A stretch of DNA of 64,000 bases, from NCBI RefSeq assembly GCF_027943255.1, contig NC_072895.1, positions 87,732,001-87,796,000 on the forward strand, in the 5' to 3' direction. Positions within the stretch are counted from its first letter, which is position 1. The number at the start of each line of letters is the position of its first letter. The translations under genes were made by a program, and so were the position numbers. The stretch comes from Anastrepha obliqua (lineage: Eukaryota > Arthropoda > Insecta > Diptera > Tephritidae). A model generated the notes under the pieces. That model was not told where the DNA came from. It ran no database searches and saw only the letters and a list, made by a program, of their open reading frames with translations. Positions 59,101 through 64,000 of the stretch are shown piece after piece.

Positions 59101-60097
59101 TTAGGTGCGCAACTAAGTTAACGCTGTTTTTTTTTATGAAAATACAACTTTATTCTGAAAAAAATGGCTACAAGTGAATCATTGAAAGTATTTCCCATCG
59201 CTGGCTACTACTTTGGGCCATTTTTCTGGTAGATCTCGTATACCGTCGCGGTAAAACTGTTGATCGTTTGAGGCTATCCACGGATCAAGATATTTTTTGA
59301 TGTCCTCATATGAATAGAACTGCTGGTCAGCTAGACGATGTGCCATCGATCGGAAAGGTGAGGTGATAATCGGACGACGCAACATCTGGAGAATGTGGCG
59401 GGTGGGGTTGCATTTCCCATTTCAGTGTTTCCAGGTATGTTTTAAGGGGTTTGGCAACGTGAGGCCGAGCGTTGGCATGCTGTAGAATCACTTTTTCATG
59501 CCTCTCTGCGTATTGCGGCCGTTTCTCGCAGCGCTCGGCTCAATCAATACCGATCCCCAGTGATGGTTTCGCTTGGTTTTAACAGTTCATAATAAATAAC
59601 ACCTACTTGGTCCCACCAGACACATAGCACAACCTTCGCAGCGTGAATATTCGGCCGAGGCGACGACGTAGAAGCATGACCGGGTAGTCTCCATGACTTT
59701 CTTCTCTTTTTTTTGGCCTTCCTTCACGCGGACGGTCGTTAACATTAAAATCACCGTCTTTGAAGCGACGGAACCAATCTCGGCACGTTGTTTCACTTAA
59801 AGTAGCCTCTCCATAAACTTTTTGTAGCTCTCGATGCGCTTCAGCTGCCGTGTTTTTCGAATTAAAGAAGAAAATCAATACTTCCCGCAAATGACGATTA
59901 TTCGATTATTAATCAGACATTTTCACAAAACCAAAAGTATATGATAATATACCAAAACAAAATCACTAGTTATCGAAGCAGTTTGTTTACTATATGTCTA
60001 AGCTTGGTTTATGACATTTAGGTTATGTGAGAATCGACTAGCACACACTCCTGGCGGCATCTATTGACAAACAGCGGGAACTTAGTTGCGCACCTAA
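59101..60097 (-). mobile_element. Mariner element, 997 bp, intact ends, dead transposase
   Basis: The terminal inverted repeats start TTAGGTGCGCAACTAAGTT on both ends (59101-59119; complement of 60079-60097) and agree over about 28 bp. TA flanks both sides (59099-59100, 60098-60099). The minus-strand transposase starts near 59920 but meets two stops within four codons. It shows REVLIFFFNSKNTAAEAHRE, TCRDWFRRFKDGDFN and a frameshifted middle. The second catalytic Asp of the HDNARPHVA motif is Ala here (HANARPHVA). The C-terminus is MAHRLADQQFYSYEDIKKYL to VASDGKYF (59179-59385). Mariners are usually about 1.3 kb, so this is internally deleted. Confidence 0.9.
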
Positions 60098-60102
60098 TAA
60101 TA

Positions 60103-61396
60103 TTAGGTTGGGTAATAAATTCGTAGCGTTTTTACCGAAGGTTTTTATTTAAACAAAAAAAAAACAATAATTATATCAATCAGTTAATCAATTATACATT
60201 CGCCGTTGCTGTTTACAAACTCTTTCCACCTCTCGACCAATTCATTGATGCCGTTCCTCCAAAACTCGTCTGGTTTGGTGTCGAAGAAGTTGTTGAGCCA
60301 GTTTTTAAGTACCTCTTTGTTATCGAAGGTAACGCCCCTCTTATGGTTTGAGAGATCGGAATCGGTCGGTGTAAGGTCCGGAGAATACGGCGGATGCTGA
60401 AAGTCCTCCCATTCGAGTTCTTGGAGTGCGGCTTTGACGACTTGTGCAACATGGGACCTGGCGTTGTTGTGCAGGAGTAGGGTTTGACCATGTCGATCAG
60501 GTATTTTCAATGGAATAGCTTCATTCACGCCTTGTAGATGGGCAATGTAGAGCTCCTTGTTGCCGTAGCCGAGGCATTCGTATCAAGCACTTCCCAGTGC
60601 ACCACTGGGAGAATGTCCCACCAAGCACATATCCTGATCTTCATCGGATGAAGATCAGGCTGGAATCTTGGCTTTGGCGTATCTCCTGGAAACACTCACA
60701 CCTTTCTTTGCTTCATATTGATATATAGGCACCATTTCTCATCTTCTGTGACGATTCGGTACAAAAGCGCTGTTTATGACCGCGGGTTGCTCGATGGCGG
60801 GCGAGATGTTGACAAGCAATTTGATGACGACCTTCTTTGTTTTCGTTGAGCTCGTGCGACACTCAGGCTCCTAATTTTTTGGTAAATCCCCTTGAATGAA
60901 GATGATTGAGAATTGTTTTATGATCGCAGCTCATTTTTTCCGCCAATTCACGACTGGTTCGGCGACTGTTCTCCTTCAAAAGTGATTTGAGACGTCTTTC
61001 ATCGAATTAAAAAGACCTTCCGCTGCGGGACATGTCATCGATGTCAAAGTCGTAATTTTTGAACTTTGCAAACCATTTTCACGCTGTAGACTCGCCTATG
61101 ACACCTTTTCCATACATGTCGCAAATGTCCCGGGCTGCTGCGGCAGCTTTTCGACCTCTATGGAAAGCAAAGAAAAGCAAGTTTCGAAAATGTTGATTTT
61201 TGTCTCCTGGGTATTCCATTTCTAAGGCTCGAAGCTAATAAAAAGGTATGTAAATAACTCAAAACTACAATTAACATAGTTTTGTAGAGCAGAAAGAATT
61301 CTATCGAATGAATTCTTACGCTTTGCCCAACAGCAAACAAATCGTTGTAAAATAACAGAAAATATGAAAACACTATTAACTTATTCCCCAACCTTA
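60103..61396 (-). mobile_element. Second mariner, about 1.29 kb, dead transposase
   Basis: The left end is TTAGGTTGGGTAATAAATTC. The right end complement is AAGGTTGGGGAATAAGTTAA, imperfect inverted repeats. The length fits a whole mariner. The transposase is on the minus strand. The C-terminal 114 codons (60184-60528) read GQTLLLHNNARSHVAQVVKA, HPPYSPDLTPTDSDLS and ELVERWKEFVNSNGE. The HDNAR catalytic Asp is Asn, and the third site (PTDSDLS) is altered. The upstream half has frameshifts. It lies only 5 bp from the first mariner. Confidence 0.85.
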
Positions 61397-61554
61397 TTGG
61401 TTAAGAAAAAAGATTTTGAGTGATGAAAATCTTCATTTTACCATTGCTTGTCTGTTTGTATATTACAGCTGTCTAGTTGGCAATTGTCAAATATGATTGG
61501 ACGTACGTTCACAAATTTTCCGATAGGATAATTAATTTTGCGCTACCTTTTATA

Positions 61555-62490
61555 TTAATTGTTGTAAAAAGTTCTCTATGTTTATACGCTGCAGCGCGCT
61601 GTATTCCGAGGATGATATACATCTAGTCAGGTTTATCCAAATTAGATGATTTTTGTTGGTTTAACTTTTCTTCAGTTCTTGCATAAAGCTCGCGTCACAC
61701 ATGAAATGGTTGTCGAAATCTATAGAAACTGCATTGCCATGAAATATGCCTAAAATCACATATGGCGAAGTAGTATTCAGTTCACGCCGTAAAAACACCG
61801 CGCAACATGCCAGCAACATGAGGCCAGCAACATCTTTTCATATCTGTTTAAAATGTACATAGCACTCAAAATTGAGCAAAAACTGCCAGTACGTTTGGGA
61901 GTGAAGTGCGTGAGTTCCGAAGACTTAGCATTTTTAAGAGTGTATGTAAATCTTCTTAATATTTGTTGTGTGTGTGCAAATTTACATATACATTATTAAT
62001 TTGAATATTATAGAACATTTTCATGTATAGACAGTCTAGGAGCAGTCACGAAAGTTTTGATCACCCTGGCTGTAATTATGTAAGACTTATTATAACCTTC
62101 GACAACTTTATGAACGTTTTTCCTGTTCTATGTCCAGACGTCGATGCCTCGTACATCGGCAAAGCGCTCGAATAACTTTAAAGCGGCTATGCAATCTTTA
62201 GCAGAGAAAATGTTTAGTATTGTGGAGTTATGACAAGCAGAGCTGGCTTAGAATTCCCAGTTTACGCCTTTTTCACAGCACTTGGAGCTATTTCTGGAGC
62301 AGTTGCCGCAAAGCACGACGAATATGTTGGGGGCGCAATTCCCACAAATGGCCTACGAGGAGGTTGAAAAGTGCCAAAGAAGTATTAATGAAATATAGTT
62401 TTAATCTGTTGTTTTATTTTATTTTGCTTGATTTTATTTTAAAATCAAACAAATACATACGCTGAAGCCCATCGTCAACAAACTGATTGG
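61555..62490. other. No recognised gene
   Basis: No motif recognised. The frame at 62220-62465 is composition-driven except for its last part, which joins the RTE segment below. Confidence 0.4.
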
Positions 62491-63410
62491 GCCCTGGGCG
62501 CTGTAGGCTTGGCATACTCCAGTTTAAAGAGAGAGGCGAGCAATGTTGGTCTTGCTGCGAATGAGGGCAAAACAAAGTACCTGCTGTCAACACACAGGGA
62601 GTCTTCGCGGCTTGGACAATATGTCAGTGTTGACAACCAACTATTCGAAGTTGCGAAGGACTTTGTCTACCTTGGGATCAGTATTTAAAAACAGAAATGA
62701 CGTCAGCCTGGAGATCAAACGGAGAATAACTCTTGCCAACAGGTGTTAGTTCGGGCTCAGTAGGCAACTGAGAAATAGAGCAAGAGAGAAGAGAACTAAA
62801 TTGACGCTCTACAAAACGCTCATCATTCCCGTCCTAATATATGGCGCAGAAGCATGGACGATATCAACAGCGGGTGAAAAAGTTTTGAGAGCCTTCGAGA
62901 GAAAAATTCCATGTAAGATCTTTGGCCTCCTCCGCGTTAGTGAGGAGTACCGCGTACGGTGGAACAGTGAGTTGTATGAGCTATATAGGGGCATGAACAT
63001 AGTTTAGCGTGTAAAAATACAGGGTGCGCCATCTTGTATGTCGGTATGAAAACATTGAATAACTCTGAAAAAAAACTGATTTGTACAAGTGGTGTGATTT
63101 TTATTTGATTTGGTTATTTACAATTTATTAAAAGTATTTTTTGAATACAATATCAATCAAGTGGACACCTTTATTAGCAATCATAAGCTAAAAATTATTC
63201 ATCGTTTACATACCGACATAAAAGACCGCGCACCCTGTACAGCGGGTACGCTGGCTTGACCATGTCACCCGTATAAAAGAAGACGCTCCAGCAAGGCGAA
63301 TTTACTATACGGTACCCCAAAAAGGAAAGCGTGGAAGAGGAAGACCACATCTCCGTTGAATAGACCAAGTGCTGCAGGACCTGTCTTCACTCGAGATTTC
63401 CAACTGGCAT
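62462..63410 (+). mobile_element. RTE-type LINE C-terminal region, interrupted by a MITE
   Basis: Plus strand. LGAVGLAYSSLKREASNVGL and LAANEGKTKYLLSTHRE begin the post-RT part. Then RRITLANRC, RRTKLTLYKTLIIPVLIYGA, AFERKIPCKIFGLLRV and NSELYELYRGMNIV. The frame stops at 63004-63006 and resumes after a 218-bp insertion with QRVRWLDHVTRIKEDAPARR, GKRGRGRPHLR and SSLEISNWHS. It is inactive (several stops and shifts) but the best RTE copy here; related fragments are at 16.4 and 19.8 kb. Confidence 0.88.
63020..63237. mobile_element. MITE, CAGGGTGCGC termini, 218 bp, inserted in RTE frame
   Basis: Left end CAGGGTGCGCCATCTTGTAT, right end complement CAGGGTGCGCGGTCTTTTAT, both continuing GTCGGTATG. 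TA is duplicated (63018-63019, 63238-63239). Removing the element and one TA restores the RTE reading KIQRVRW. There is no coding capacity. Confidence 0.88.
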
Positions 63411-64000
63411 TCAACTGGTCGGGTGGTGTGGCTACTAAAACAAACCCTCCTCCTCTTCTGAGGGGACTCCCTTCCCGGAACCACTTTCTACATTTATTCG
63501 GGAGGGCCCAATATGAGGACCATGAAACGGACCATTTCTATTCACCCACGTCTAGGTCCACCATGGTTGTAGTCAGCGTCATGCTATGGGCTCGTCTTGG
63601 GCATGTCTCTGTCTACGAGGTTTCGCTTTGTTGTACTGCATCGAGATCTATCTTCTTTTCTCCATAATACGTCTTCAATTTATATTTTAACCGCATTGGT
63701 CGGGGCGATGTTGCTAATCTCCTCCGTCAGAGCATCTCTTTTCATGAGCCATCTGTCGCAATTAAAAGGCGTATGTTCAGCGTCATCGGTGCTTCGCGGT
63801 ATATGCACCTGGGGTATCTTACCTTTCCGTGGCCCGAGAGCAACTGAGTTATTAAATAGACCGCTTTCTCGAAGTCCCTTCGAACCCGTTTACCTATTGT
63901 AAGAATCAGCTTCACCGTCCACCCTCTACTTGATTCAGTGTCCCATCGGCTTTGCCACCGCTGCATGGTTTGGCATCGCCTTTCCGCGGCGTTAGTTGTG
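63411..64000 (-). mobile_element. R1-like LINE ORF2 C-terminal fragment (copy 2)
   Basis: Minus strand, continuing past the window end. MQRWQSRWDTESSRGWTVKL, then YLITQLLSGHGK and CIYREAPMTLNIRL, the equivalents of WQxRW...GRWT...LSGHG and the decayed cysteine motif. DNA similarity with the copy at 10.04-10.80 kb includes TCACCCACGTCT and the CTTTGCCACCGC block. Confidence 0.8.

Larger units (their letters stand above)
59059..61551. mobile_element. MITE, CAAGGTGGCG family, copy H, split by two mariners
   Basis: The left part (CAGGTGCAAAATTAATCG to GAATAACTTTTA, 59059-59100) and the right part (about 61397-61551, ending ATTAATTTTGCGCTACC) together form one family copy. Joined, they match copy E in order (GAATAAC... 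then AAGAAAAAAGATTTTGAG). The two mariners sit between. Confidence 0.8.

Overview
The window is eukaryotic nuclear DNA from a higher fly. The one host gene I recognise is a dipteran BTB plus pipsqueak-type helix-turn-helix transcription factor. It is best matched to Drosophila jim lovell (lov). The background is AT-rich, full of CA/ATGT microsatellites and dense with decayed insect transposons: Tc1/mariner, hAT, jockey, I/R1 and RTE LINEs, and a tRNA-derived SINE. Together these suggest a tephritid-like acalyptrate fly with an expanded genome. The family-level assignment is an inference.

Layout: 1-12.4 kb is upstream or 5' intronic DNA with transposon fragments. It includes a mariner-type remnant at 1.0-1.6 kb, a MITE at 7.25 kb and a jockey LINE interrupted by an R1-like LINE at 9.9-11.3 kb. 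A weak promoter/5' exon candidate lies near 3.7-4.2 kb. The lov coding region is in three exons on the + strand: 12739-15118, 36962-37099 and 47763-48613. All junctions are phase 1 and join without a frameshift into 1122 codons plus a stop. The 21.8 kb and 10.7 kb introns are filled with LINE, SINE, mariner and hAT debris. From 49.1 kb on lies the 3' UTR or flank, then AT-rich sequence, a 148-bp tandem array at 57.2-57.7 kb, and a second transposon-rich block at 59-64 kb.

The most interesting host observation is at the end of lov. The annotated TGA (48611-48613) is followed in the same frame by 141 coding-like codons before a TAG at 49037-49039. This makes it a strong candidate for translational stop-codon readthrough. 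A second possible isoform reads through the exon-1 donor and ends 10 codons later, giving a BTB-only protein.

The most interesting mobile-DNA observations are a MITE family with TA-flanked ends beginning CAAGGTGGCG (eight copies or part-copies), one copy of which is split by two adjacent mariners; a 218-bp MITE with an exactly reconstructable empty site inside an RTE reading frame; an 885-bp deletion derivative of a mariner-like element with intact ends; and a tRNA-headed SINE with about nine copies. I see no CRISPR array, operon or prokaryotic feature, and no intact transposase.
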